Assembly (NCBI RefSeq): GCF_020537505.1
Contig: NZ_JAJBMO010000001.1
Location: 186,001-250,000 of the forward strand
Length of the DNA: 64,000 nt
DNA from: Blautia glucerasea
GTDB lineage: Bacteria > Bacillota > Clostridia > Lachnospirales > Lachnospiraceae
Direction of reading: 5' to 3'
The notes under the pieces are model-generated. The model made no database searches. It saw only the letters and a list, made by a program, of their open reading frames with translations, and had not been told where the DNA came from. Positions 27,328 through 35,206 of this stretch are shown piece after piece. Position 1 is the first letter of the stretch; the number at the start of each line of letters is the position of its first letter. The position numbers and the translations under genes are program-made.

Positions 27328-28443
27328 CTATAATATTTCTGGCAATACGGAAAGCGCATATTCCGCAAGGCTATGGTCTTCCTCGCCTGTGCCACCGCTT
27401 ATACCAAGACCTCCAATAATCGTATCTCCGGACTTCAGTGGCACACCGCCTCCGAAAATCACGATCTTTCCACCGTCCATTTTATCAACACCGTAGAAGG
27501 TTCCACCTGGCTGTGCCAGTTTGGATAATTCCATGGTGGACATCTTCACAGCGACAGAGGTATAAGCCTTTTTCAAAGCAACATCAAAACTTACCAGAAA
27601 TGCTCCGTCCATTACATGAACGGCAATTGGATTTCCCTCCGGACCGCAAACTGCAATAACCGCTTTCTTACCGCGGCGAAGAGCTTCCTGTTCGATTTTC
27701 CCAATCAGCTTTTTCGCGACCTCCAAGGTAATCTTATTCTGCATTCCCATGCGGCGCAGTACAGCCTGGATCACTGCTTCGTCTACAGAATCAGAGGTAC
27801 CAGATATGGGAGAATTTTCACCTTTCGTATCCACGCTCACGCTTCCTCCTGCCATTTTCCCAGTTCCATCTGCCTGTATTTCCATGTTTCCAGCAGACAG
27901 GCCATTTTCTACAGTCCCTGGCGTTCCTGCCATCTGACCTGCCGCCTTCGTTTCTTCATAGCGGGCAAGCACGTACAGATAATCCACCAGGCGGTTCATG
28001 TATTTCTTACTTCCTGTATCGGAACCAAACTTCACACTTACAGTGGCAAGATCGCGCTCTGCCCTTCTTGCAACAGCCCGAGTCACATCAATCTCCGCAG
28101 ACAAACGACAGGCACCAGGCAGAGCTGCTTCCTTTGGTAAATGAAACAGTCCCTCCAGACGATCAATCTCTTCTTCCAAAAGCACTGTCTTATCATCATT
28201 TATCTTATAATCCCTATTATATGGATCCGCCACTCCTGCAGCGATCCTGGTCAGATTTTCCTGGATCTTCTCCAGAAAACGATAAGTATCTGCGTCCCCG
28301 ATCATGGTTTTCAGAACTCCAATATGACAGGAAAGTTCATCTATAGTTCCCTCCAACTGAACTCTGTCATCAGCCTTAGAAACATTTTTCGTGCGGACAA
28401 GATTGGTAGTTCCCTTGTCACCATTTTTTGTATAAATACTCAT
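27328..28443 (-). CDS. pduO: Corrinoid adenosyltransferase PduO with C-terminal PduO/GlcG domain
   Basis: 371 residues. Residues 1-165 form a Cob_adeno_trans domain (YTKNGDKGTTNL ATP loop, RRAERDL and YMNRLVDYLYVLAR near the end). A flexible Gly/Ser/Thr-rich linker of about 55 residues leads to a C-terminal heme-binding-like GlcG domain at about 230-371 (GGGVPLKSGDTIIGGLGISGGTGEED). PduO makes adenosylcobalamin for diol dehydratase inside Pdu microcompartments. It ends the BMC gene block, yet no B12-dependent dehydratase is present in the window. Confidence 0.93.
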   Translation of the reverse strand: MSIYTKNGDKGTTNLVRTKNVSKADDRVQLEGTIDELSCHIGVLKTMIGDADTYRFLEKIQENLTRIAAGVADPYNRDYKINDDKTVLLEEEIDRLEGLFHLPKEAALPGACRLSAEIDVTRAVARRAERDLATVSVKFGSDTGSKKYMNRLVDYLYVLARYEETKAAGQMAGTPGTVENGLSAGNMEIQADGTGKMAGGSVSVDTKGENSPISGTSDSVDEAVIQAVLRRMGMQNKITLEVAKKLIGKIEQEALRRGKKAVIAVCGPEGNPIAVHVMDGAFLVSFDVALKKAYTSVAVKMSTMELSKLAQPGGTFYGVDKMDGGKIVIFGGGVPLKSGDTIIGGLGISGGTGEEDHSLAEYALSVLPEIL

Positions 28444-28681
28444 AGGACTCTCTCCTGATCTTCCTTATATCAGTACACTGAACACGAAGCAATACATAGC
28501 TTGCTTTTTCTTCACTATACTAATAAAGTATTTAAAATCAGCTTAAGACAGATCAATTAAGCTCTATCTTAAGCTCATGTTCTTAAAACAAGATAATACA
28601 CGTCCTGCAAATTTTGCCCATTATCGCGGCAGTCGCCAAGGTCTCATGCATCCATGGACATTAGCTTATTGCCCGCGTAAT
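28444..28681 (-). other. Gap between iron alcohol dehydrogenase and pduO
   Basis: Holds a perfect 9-base inverted repeat AGCTTAAGA/TCTTAAGCT (28540-28575) and a dispersed repeat of family B (about 28597-28679). No gene was seen. Confidence 0.5.
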
Positions 28682-29833
28682 TTAGAATGACCACAATTTC
28701 TTGTAGATCTTCACAATATCTTCCTTGGTTGGAACTCTTGGGTTGGCCGGTGTGCAGGCATCCGCAAGTGCTGCGTCTGCCATCTTGTCAATTGCCCCGA
28801 AGTACTCGTCTGGTGAAATCGTTCCGATTTCCTGAATGGTAAGCGGAATATTCATCTCTTTTTGCATAAACTGGATCCAGTTTACAAGAGATCTTACAGA
28901 CATTACTTTGTTGTAATTGCTAAGTCCAAGAATGTGGGCGATATTTGCATATCTCTTTACTGCCGGAAGATATTCTTTCTGGCTCTTGCTGTGCTTGTTG
29001 ATATTCGCATTAAACTCCACAATGTGTGGAAGCAGCATAGCGTTGGCACGTCCATGAGGAATATGGAAAACAGCACCAAGCTGGTGAGCCATACTATGTG
29101 TAATTCCCAGTCCTGCTGTGTTAAAGGAAAGCCCTGCAAGACAGGAAGCTACGTGCATTTTCTGACGGGCATGCATATCACTGCCGTCAAGGTATGCTCT
29201 TAACAGAAAGACTCCGCAGATTTCAATTGACTTTTCTGCAAGAGCAGATGAAAATTCATTGTGATTGATACTTACATAAGACTCGATTGCATGAGTCAGT
29301 ACGTCCATACCTGTATCTGCTGTGATAGAAGGTGGAACGCTCTTTACCAGCTCTGCATCCAGAATTGCCTCATCAGCAGTAAGGCTTTCTGAGATCAGCG
29401 GATACTTCACATGGTTCTCTGTATCATTTACAACTGCAAAAGAGGTAACCTCAGATCCAGTACCACTGGTAGTAGGAATTGCAATAAGACCCACTTTTCC
29501 GTAATTGTTGATCTTCAGGGCAAACTCACGGATTGCCTTGGAAGAGTCAATTGCAGAGCCGCCTCCGACAGCTACTACAACCTCCGGCTGGTACTCCAGA
29601 AACTTCTTTACACCTTCTGCGATTTTTCCTACCGGTGCGTCCGGTACAACATCACTGAATACTTCAAACTCCTTGCCACCGCTTTTCAGTGGGTCTGTGA
29701 TCAGATTGATCATTTCCCCTTTTGCGATGAATGGATCTGTGATCACCAGAACTTTTTTGTATGGCAGTTCTGCCAGTCTATCCAGGGCATTGTCACCAAA
29801 GTGGATGACTGTTTTCATTTCAAAAGTTTTCAT
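28682..29833 (-). CDS. Iron-containing alcohol dehydrogenase (PduQ/FucO-like)
   Basis: 383 residues. The NAD-binding GGGSAIDSSK lies near 96, and the metal ligands appear in DTGMDVLTHAIESY, HSMAHQLGAVFHIPHG. Family members reduce propionaldehyde to propanol (PduQ) or lactaldehyde to 1,2-propanediol (FucO). It lies in the BMC gene block between a DeoR regulator and PduO. No encapsulation helix is visible at either end, so it may be cytosolic or carried in by a partner. Confidence 0.9.
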   Translation of the reverse strand: MKTFEMKTVIHFGDNALDRLAELPYKKVLVITDPFIAKGEMINLITDPLKSGGKEFEVFSDVVPDAPVGKIAEGVKKFLEYQPEVVVAVGGGSAIDSSKAIREFALKINNYGKVGLIAIPTTSGTGSEVTSFAVVNDTENHVKYPLISESLTADEAILDAELVKSVPPSITADTGMDVLTHAIESYVSINHNEFSSALAEKSIEICGVFLLRAYLDGSDMHARQKMHVASCLAGLSFNTAGLGITHSMAHQLGAVFHIPHGRANAMLLPHIVEFNANINKHSKSQKEYLPAVKRYANIAHILGLSNYNKVMSVRSLVNWIQFMQKEMNIPLTIQEIGTISPDEYFGAIDKMADAALADACTPANPRVPTKEDIVKIYKKLWSF

Positions 29834-29881
29834 AATTCAATGCTCCTTTATTGCAGCTCTCTTTTGTACTTTTGAAAGCTT

Positions 29882-30655
29882 CTATCGGACAGATTCCGGA
29901 TATCTGCACTCCACACCCTCTTTTTCAAAAAGCTTTAGCCATTTGTCAGAAGGCTTCATATCTGTCACAACAATATCAATATCCCGCAGTCTTCCTGCAA
30001 CGGAAAATGCGGTCTGGTCAAATTTCGTATTGTCCACAACCAGGATCTTCCTACGTCCGGAATCCAGCATTGCTTTCTTCGCCGTTCCAAAAGCCTCCTG
30101 TGATTCCATCACTCCCCATTTCTCATCAAGAGCCTTGCAGGAAAAGACCACAGTATCTACAAAATAAGAGCGAATGACTTCTTCTGTCCGGGATCCAAGG
30201 AAGGCAAGGTAACCTTCCTTCATCATCCCACCTGTGGAAATAATGTTCCACCCTGACACATCTGCCAGTTCCAGAAGAATCTCCATGGAATTGGTGATCA
30301 TAGTCAGACGCTCCTTTTCTTTTAATGCTTTTGCAACGAACACCGCAGTTGTACTGGCGTCCAGAAGCAGATGTTCCCCGTCATGCACAAGAGAGGCTAC
30401 GATTTCCGCCATCTTCTGTTTCCCAACTACATTCTGATTCTTACGCACGTTAAAGGGAAGATCAATGCTTACATCTTCATTGATCACAGCTCCGCCATAA
30501 CTTTTAATGGCAAGCCCTTCCTTCTCCAGCTTGTCCAGATCCCGTCTGATGGTCTCTTCGGATACTCCGTATAACTGGCTCAGTTCACTTACTACTACGC
30601 GTTTTTCATTCTGTAATTTCTCAAGGATCAGATTTCGTCTCTCTAATGCAAGCAT
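29882..30655 (-). CDS. DeoR-family transcriptional regulator
   Basis: 257 residues. The DeoR winged helix is at 1-55 (LEKLQNEKRVVVSELSQLYG, EETIRRDLDKLEKEG) and the sugar-phosphate-binding DeoRC domain follows (DASTTAVFVAKAL, GGMMKEGY, DNTKF). Such regulators are usually relieved by a phosphosugar, here perhaps fuculose- or rhamnulose-1-phosphate. It is embedded within the BMC block and probably regulates it. Confidence 0.93.
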   Translation of the reverse strand: MLALERRNLILEKLQNEKRVVVSELSQLYGVSEETIRRDLDKLEKEGLAIKSYGGAVINEDVSIDLPFNVRKNQNVVGKQKMAEIVASLVHDGEHLLLDASTTAVFVAKALKEKERLTMITNSMEILLELADVSGWNIISTGGMMKEGYLAFLGSRTEEVIRSYFVDTVVFSCKALDEKWGVMESQEAFGTAKKAMLDSGRRKILVVDNTKFDQTAFSVAGRLRDIDIVVTDMKPSDKWLKLFEKEGVECRYPESVR

Positions 30656-30697
30656 ATTCAGATCCCCTCCGTGTTCGTTTTATTGGTCAGACCAGAA

Positions 30698-31246
30698 TTA
30701 CAGAAGGCTGTCGATCATTCTCTTATCCGGATGTGCGATAACAGATGAATCCAGATACATGCCTTTCTCAGCAACAAGCTCTTTTGCTCTGTCGATTGAT
30801 GCGGATACGGCAGAAACCTCACCAGTGATCATCATGTAAGATTTTCCGCACATACCTTTTGCAATACGAAGCTCAATAAGATCTACAATTGCAGTCTTTG
30901 CAGCCTGATCTGCAGCCTCGATAATGGAAGCTGCGTCATATGTTTCAAGAATTCCCAGTGCACTGATCTCCTCAACCTGAGTAGTTCCGTAAATAGCCGG
31001 GAAAAGAGACTCGTGTGGATTACCCAGTACGAAGCTGTCAATACACTTGTCCTCATATGTTGTTACAGCTGTATCAACGGCAGCTTTTACCGCACTGAGA
31101 TCACCGGTGATAATTGCAATATATTTACCCGGACACACGGTCTGCGCCTCAACGATTTCTACATCAGATGTCTTAACCATTGCATCTGCTGCAGTAACGC
31201 CGGTAGCTGTAGTTTTGAATTCAATCATTCCGATTGCTTTACTCAT
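30698..31246 (-). CDS. pduT: Tandem BMC-domain shell protein PduT
   Basis: 182 residues from ATG 31246 (AGAAAGGACG upstream). Two BMC domains (about 1-85 and 90-182). Cys38 in TVCPGKY matches the pore cysteine of Salmonella PduT that holds a trimer-shared [4Fe-4S] cluster, so this tile can carry electrons across the shell. It directly follows pduS, its known redox partner. Confidence 0.92.
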   Translation of the reverse strand: MSKAIGMIEFKTTATGVTAADAMVKTSDVEIVEAQTVCPGKYIAIITGDLSAVKAAVDTAVTTYEDKCIDSFVLGNPHESLFPAIYGTTQVEEISALGILETYDAASIIEAADQAAKTAIVDLIELRIAKGMCGKSYMMITGEVSAVSASIDRAKELVAEKGMYLDSSVIAHPDKRMIDSLL

Positions 31247-31262
31247 TTTCTGCACGTCCTTT

Positions 31263-32591
31263 CTAATTCTTTGCAACTACGATCCAGCGATCTGTCACTT
31301 CGGTAACTTTACCGGAGATGGTTGCATGGATACCAACACTTAAGCCCTGGGCCGGGGAAGCGATCATCTGACCTCGTGCCACCTGATCTCCAACCTTTAC
31401 AATTGCCTGCGCCGGAGCTCCGATATGCTGGCTAAGAAGAATTTTAACCTTTGGAATTTCAACCAGTGTCTCGTCCATTGGTGCGTCTTTGTCGTATTTT
31501 GTAAGACCAAGACGTGCCATCAGGCGTTCTTCCGGAACCTTGCGGTATTCTCTGGATTCCTTAACTGGTACTGGCTGTACTCCCTGAGGAGGACGAATAC
31601 CTTCCTTACGAAGTCCACCCTTCATGTCTGCAAGAAGTGTTCTTGGAGCAAGGCTCTGAGGACATGCGTACATTTCACACACACCACAGGAGCTGCAGAA
31701 GCTTGCATTAATGTAAGGATTTACATCTCTGAAATCCTGATTGGAAGCTGCGCGCATGAAGCGTGCCGGATCAATCGGATGTCCCAGATTGTTACGTGGA
31801 CAAAGATCAGTACAAGTATTACACTGGCAGCAAATAGATGCTGCGCGTTTTAAATCTATAGCAGAAGTCCGCATCTTCTTCTGTACGATTAAATGGTCTT
31901 TTGGCAGAACCAGAATCGCATTTGTTGTCTTCGTCACAGGGTCAGAACCTTTTCCGATTCTTCCCATCATCGGTCCACCAATAAAGTAAACCGGATCTTT
32001 TACAGTAGTTCCGCCTGCCTGTGCAACTACGTCATCCATGGTACATCCAAGAGGTACTCTTACAGTTACCGGATGATTTACCTCAGCTACAACAGATACA
32101 TATTTAGATGTTACAGGCTCTTTTTTCTCTACTGCCTGGTATATATTATACAATGTCTCTACGTTGAACACTGCCACTCCCTGCTCAATAGGAAGTCCGC
32201 CAGGTCTTACAACTCTACCAGTTGCTTCGTAGATCAGTACAACCTCATCACCCATAGGATATACTTCATCCAGAAGATGGATGCGCATTCCCGGGAACTC
32301 TTCAATATGCTGTTTCAGAGCATTTACTGTCTGAACATAAGATTTTTTGATTCCAATAATGGCCTCAGAAGCTCCAACAGTCTCCTGAACCATATGGAAG
32401 GTTTTCATAATTTCGTAAGCGTGCTTCTCTAATAACTGTCTATGTAATTTCAGTAAAGGTTCGCACTCTGCACAGTTCATAAGAATGGTATTGGCTTTAT
32501 CTGTCAGCTTCATATATGTAGGAAATCCTGCACCGCCGGCACCAACTACACCATTCTCCTGTATAATATTCTGTAATTCTTTGATATCCAT
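31263..32591 (-). CDS. pduS: PduS-type flavin/Fe-S cobalamin reductase (RnfC-like)
   Basis: 442 residues from ATG 32591 (TTGGAGTAACG upstream; the start sits just after the eutN stop). RnfC/NuoF-like Rossmann and SLBB domains carry GAGGAGFPTYMKL near 17. Two 4Fe-4S motifs follow: CCQCNTCTDLCP near 265 and CSSCGVCEMYACP near 305. A C-terminal barrel-sandwich region ends the protein. PduS reduces cobalamin for PduO and probably exchanges electrons with the Fe-S cluster of PduT. Confidence 0.92.
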   Translation of the reverse strand: MDIKELQNIIQENGVVGAGGAGFPTYMKLTDKANTILMNCAECEPLLKLHRQLLEKHAYEIMKTFHMVQETVGASEAIIGIKKSYVQTVNALKQHIEEFPGMRIHLLDEVYPMGDEVVLIYEATGRVVRPGGLPIEQGVAVFNVETLYNIYQAVEKKEPVTSKYVSVVAEVNHPVTVRVPLGCTMDDVVAQAGGTTVKDPVYFIGGPMMGRIGKGSDPVTKTTNAILVLPKDHLIVQKKMRTSAIDLKRAASICCQCNTCTDLCPRNNLGHPIDPARFMRAASNQDFRDVNPYINASFCSSCGVCEMYACPQSLAPRTLLADMKGGLRKEGIRPPQGVQPVPVKESREYRKVPEERLMARLGLTKYDKDAPMDETLVEIPKVKILLSQHIGAPAQAIVKVGDQVARGQMIASPAQGLSVGIHATISGKVTEVTDRWIVVAKN

Positions 32592-32595
32592 GGCG

Positions 32596-32862
32596 TTACT
32601 CCAATCCTGCACCGTCATCAACGATACCTACAATGGCGGCATCTACCGGTGCTGTTTCTACGCCGCAGCCAATTCTTGCCGCGCTTCCTTGTGCCACCAA
32701 TACATATTCTCCGATTCCTGCACCGATAATATCGATTGCAACAATCTGGCTGAGGTCACCTTTCATGTGATGAACCGGTTCCACGATCATAAACTTATTG
32801 CCGATCAGCTTTTCGTTTTTTCTTGTGGAAACAACGCTTCCTACTACCTTGCCAACTATCAT
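32596..32862 (-). CDS. pduN: EutN/CcmL/PduN pentameric vertex protein
   Basis: 88 residues from ATG 32862 with GGAGGTTCAC upstream. MIVGKVVGSVVSTRK start, IDIIGAGIGEYVLV and the C-terminal PVDAAIVGIVD are the EutN_CcmL pattern. Such pentamers cap the icosahedral corners of the microcompartment. Confidence 0.93.
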   Translation of the reverse strand: MIVGKVVGSVVSTRKNEKLIGNKFMIVEPVHHMKGDLSQIVAIDIIGAGIGEYVLVAQGSAARIGCGVETAPVDAAIVGIVDDGAGLE

Positions 32863-32968
32863 GTGAACCTCCAAATTTTATACCAGTTCAGCCACGCACG
32901 TATCTGTCCCCAAATCCTGCATGGCTGAACATTTTATTTTCGTAATGAGGAATGTAACTTCCGCTTCA

Positions 32969-33613
32969 TTACTTTATGATTGTAACTGTATTGCCTGTGG
33001 CAATTTTTGCTGCATTTGCTTCATCTGTATCAATGTGCATCTCCAGTGTAAAACTGTCGTCCACACGGATCTTCACATGATTGAAAATAGTACCTCTCTC
33101 ATTGTCTGCCTTAACAGAAACGATATCTCCGTCCTTCACGCCGGCTGCCTGGGCATCCTTCGGGGACATGTGGATGTGGCGCATTGCTACGATACATCCC
33201 TCTTTCAGATAGATCGCACCTTTCGGTCCGACAATAGCGATAGGAGCACTTCCCTTAACATCTCCAGACTCACGAACCGGTACTTTCATACCAAGCTTGA
33301 TGGCATCTGTAGCTGATACCTCAACCTGGGAAGCCTTGCGGACCGGTCCGAGAATGCGGACATTCTCGATGGCACGGAGCTTCAGTCCAACGATGGTTAC
33401 TGTCTCATTGGACGCAAACTGTCCTCCCATCAGCTCTTTCTTCTTGGTGAGCTGATATCCTGGTCCGAATAAAGCTTCAACATGTTCCTGTGTCAGGTGG
33501 ATATGTCTTGCGGAAACTCCGATCGGCACCATGAAACCATTGCCTTTTTCTTCTTTTTTGTTAAGAGCATCCAATACCATTCTGGTGATCAGCTCAACAT
33601 TATTGGTTTCCAA
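32969..33613 (-). CDS. pduL: Phosphate propanoyltransferase PduL
   Basis: 214 residues. An N-terminal amphipathic helix (residues 3-20, NVELITRMVLDALNKK) fits an encapsulation peptide. The two PduL beta-barrel domains carry zinc-binding HIHLTQEHV near 37 and HIHMSPKDA near 145. PduL turns acyl-CoA plus phosphate into acyl-phosphate, recycling CoA inside the compartment. Here the acyl group could be propionyl or lactoyl. Confidence 0.95.
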   Translation of the reverse strand: METNNVELITRMVLDALNKKEEKGNGFMVPIGVSARHIHLTQEHVEALFGPGYQLTKKKELMGGQFASNETVTIVGLKLRAIENVRILGPVRKASQVEVSATDAIKLGMKVPVRESGDVKGSAPIAIVGPKGAIYLKEGCIVAMRHIHMSPKDAQAAGVKDGDIVSVKADNERGTIFNHVKIRVDDSFTLEMHIDTDEANAAKIATGNTVTIIK

Positions 33614-33660
33614 AAGTACACCTGCTTTCTTCCTGGATTATGTAATAATCTAGGCGTGAA

Positions 33661-34143
33661 TTATTTGAGAACTGGAAGAATCTTCTCAACATCAGTATGA
33701 GGTCTCGGAATTACGTGTGTAGCTACAAGCTCTCCAAGTCTGGATGCTGCTGCGCTTCCGCTCTCAACTGCAGATTTAACTGCTCCAACATCTCCACGAA
33801 CCATAACAGTTACAAGACCGGATCCGATCTTCTCTGTTCCAACTAATGCAACGTTAGCTGCTTTGCACATCTGGTCAGCTGCCTCGATAGCTGCTGTAAG
33901 TCCTCTGGTTTCTACCATTCCTAATGCTTCCTGTGTCATGATTTTTTCCTCCTTATGAATTGCTGGTTTCTCAGCTTCTATGTGTTTGCTTTCTGTAATC
34001 TCTTTGTCAGCTGCAGTGGTCTTCGGCTCTTCTGCCTTTACCTCTGCTGCTTTTGCTTTGGTTGTTCTGGCCGTTCTTCTCGGAGCGGCTGCCTTTTTAG
34101 GGGCTGCTTTTTTCGCTGTCTCTTTCTTTTCTTCGTCAGCCAT
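33661..34143 (-). CDS. BMC-H shell protein with long basic N-terminal extension; internal restart likely
   Basis: 160 residues. Residues 69-160 are a standard BMC-H hexamer subunit ([27 protein letters not shown]) close to PduJ/EutM. Residues 1-68 are Lys/Ala/Pro/Arg then acidic, histone-tail-like and disordered. AGGGGG lies before ATG 34143 (which overlaps the previous stop, TAATG), so the long form is plausible. Within the frame, AAGGAGGAAAAAATC precedes ATG 33939, so a normal 92-residue form should also be made. Salmonella PduB/PduB' is a precedent for dual starts. The extension could bind cargo, nucleic acid or another shell face (inference). Confidence 0.85.
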   Translation of the reverse strand: MADEEKKETAKKAAPKKAAAPRRTARTTKAKAAEVKAEEPKTTAADKEITESKHIEAEKPAIHKEEKIMTQEALGMVETRGLTAAIEAADQMCKAANVALVGTEKIGSGLVTVMVRGDVGAVKSAVESGSAAASRLGELVATHVIPRPHTDVEKILPVLK

Positions 34144-34445
34144 TATTCATCCCCCTTTTTCTTTCTCCATCGACTTGCGCTTAACTCCACCATTTTGACG
34201 ATTTCCTCATGGGGATTGGCAATTACTGCATAGCTTGCCGGTTTCTTGATGGCTTGTGTTGCGGCCGCTTCCACGGCCTCTGTAACAGCTGCCACATCGC
34301 CTTGTACAATAATGGTCACCAGTCGTCCGCCCAGCTTACGCTCCCATGACGCCAGCTCAACGTCTGCCGTTTTGCACATGATGTCCAGGGCATCCATAGC
34401 CGCTACAACACCTGTGATTTCGATAAAACCATATGATTTACTCAT
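34143..34445 (-). CDS. BMC-H shell protein with basic tail
   Basis: 100 residues with a BMC domain ([34 protein letters not shown]) and a basic C-terminal tail [12 protein letters not shown]. It is more diverged than its neighbours and may form a minor tile. Its stop overlaps the start of the extended shell gene by one base. Confidence 0.92.
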   Translation of the reverse strand: MSKSYGFIEITGVVAAMDALDIMCKTADVELASWERKLGGRLVTIIVQGDVAAVTEAVEAAATQAIKKPASYAVIANPHEEIVKMVELSASRWRKKKGDE

Positions 34446-34466
34446 GAGCGAACTCCTTTTTGTTCA

Positions 34467-34742
34467 TTAGATGCTTGGAAGGATTTTCTCCACATCTGTA
34501 TGAGGTCTTGGGATTACGTGTGTAGCTACAAGCTCTCCAAGTCTGGATGCTGCTGCGCTTCCACTCTCAACTGCTGCCTTAACAGCTCCAACATCACCGC
34601 GAACCATAACAGTTACAAGACCGGATCCGATTTTCTCTGTACCAACCAGTGTAACCTCTGCTGCTTTTGTCATTGCATCTGCTGCCTCGATTGCAGCTGT
34701 AAGTCCTCTGGTCTCTACCATTCCTAAAGCTTCCTGTGCCAT
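34467..34742 (-). CDS. BMC-H shell protein, PduA/PduJ-like
   Basis: 91 residues, nearly identical to the C-terminal 92 residues of the gene at 33661-34143, so the pair arose by recent duplication. It has the pore loop [10 protein letters not shown]. It is likely a major shell tile. AGGAGGAATTC lies before the ATG. Confidence 0.95.
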   Translation of the reverse strand: MAQEALGMVETRGLTAAIEAADAMTKAAEVTLVGTEKIGSGLVTVMVRGDVGAVKAAVESGSAAASRLGELVATHVIPRPHTDVEKILPSI

Positions 34743-34773
34743 GATGAATTCCTCCTGATTTATCTCATCTTCT

Positions 34774-34825
34774 CAAGTACGCTCCAGCGTACTTGCTGTG
34801 AGGTACCTGTCATGCTCCGCATGAC
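34774..34825 (-). other. Two tandem hairpins between BMC-H genes
   Basis: CAAGTACGCT-cc-AGCGTACTTG (10-base stem) and GTCATGC-tcc-GCATGAC (7-base stem). Without a T-run they are more likely processing or stabilising elements that raise shell-protein yield than full terminators. Confidence 0.55.
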
Positions 34826-34868
34826 TGTTCGTTATTATTATAGATGTTTCTTCACTGGTTAGCAATAA

Positions 34869-35183
34869 CTATTCCTTATCCAGTGCGCTGATTTTCAGCA
34901 TTTTTTGTGTACCGGGTTCCGGATTTGGTATTACGTAGTGCTGTACCACACCGGTCATACTCTCTGCTACTCTGATTCCAGCTTCCACAGCCTCTGTTAC
35001 ATCAGAAACGCTTCCGCGGAACTTGATGCAGACAAGGAGCGGTACCGGCAGACTGTCCGCATTTGCAGGTTTATTTTTATCAAAAACCTCCAGATGGACA
35101 TTTGCTGCCTTGCAGCCGGCGTCGGCCGCCACAAATGCTGTTGCCAGTCCGAACACCTCCAAGATTCCTACAGCTTCTGCCAT
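34869..35183 (-). CDS. Divergent BMC-H shell protein with loop insertion
   Basis: 104 residues. BMC fold (AEAVGILEVFGLATAFVAAD, VQHYVIPNPEPG) with a longer loop FDKNKPANADSLPVPL between strands, where pore-facing residues normally lie. It may offer a different pore. It lies between the encapsulated dehydrogenase and the main BMC-H genes. Confidence 0.9.
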   Translation of the reverse strand: MAEAVGILEVFGLATAFVAADAGCKAANVHLEVFDKNKPANADSLPVPLLVCIKFRGSVSDVTEAVEAGIRVAESMTGVVQHYVIPNPEPGTQKMLKISALDKE

Positions 35184-35206
35184 CTTGATTCTCCTTTATC
35201 CGGCAA

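Noticed and set aside
33661..34143. Basic N-terminal tail as a start-site error
   Set aside because: A ribosome site and a stop-start overlap support the long form; the likely answer is that both starts are used.
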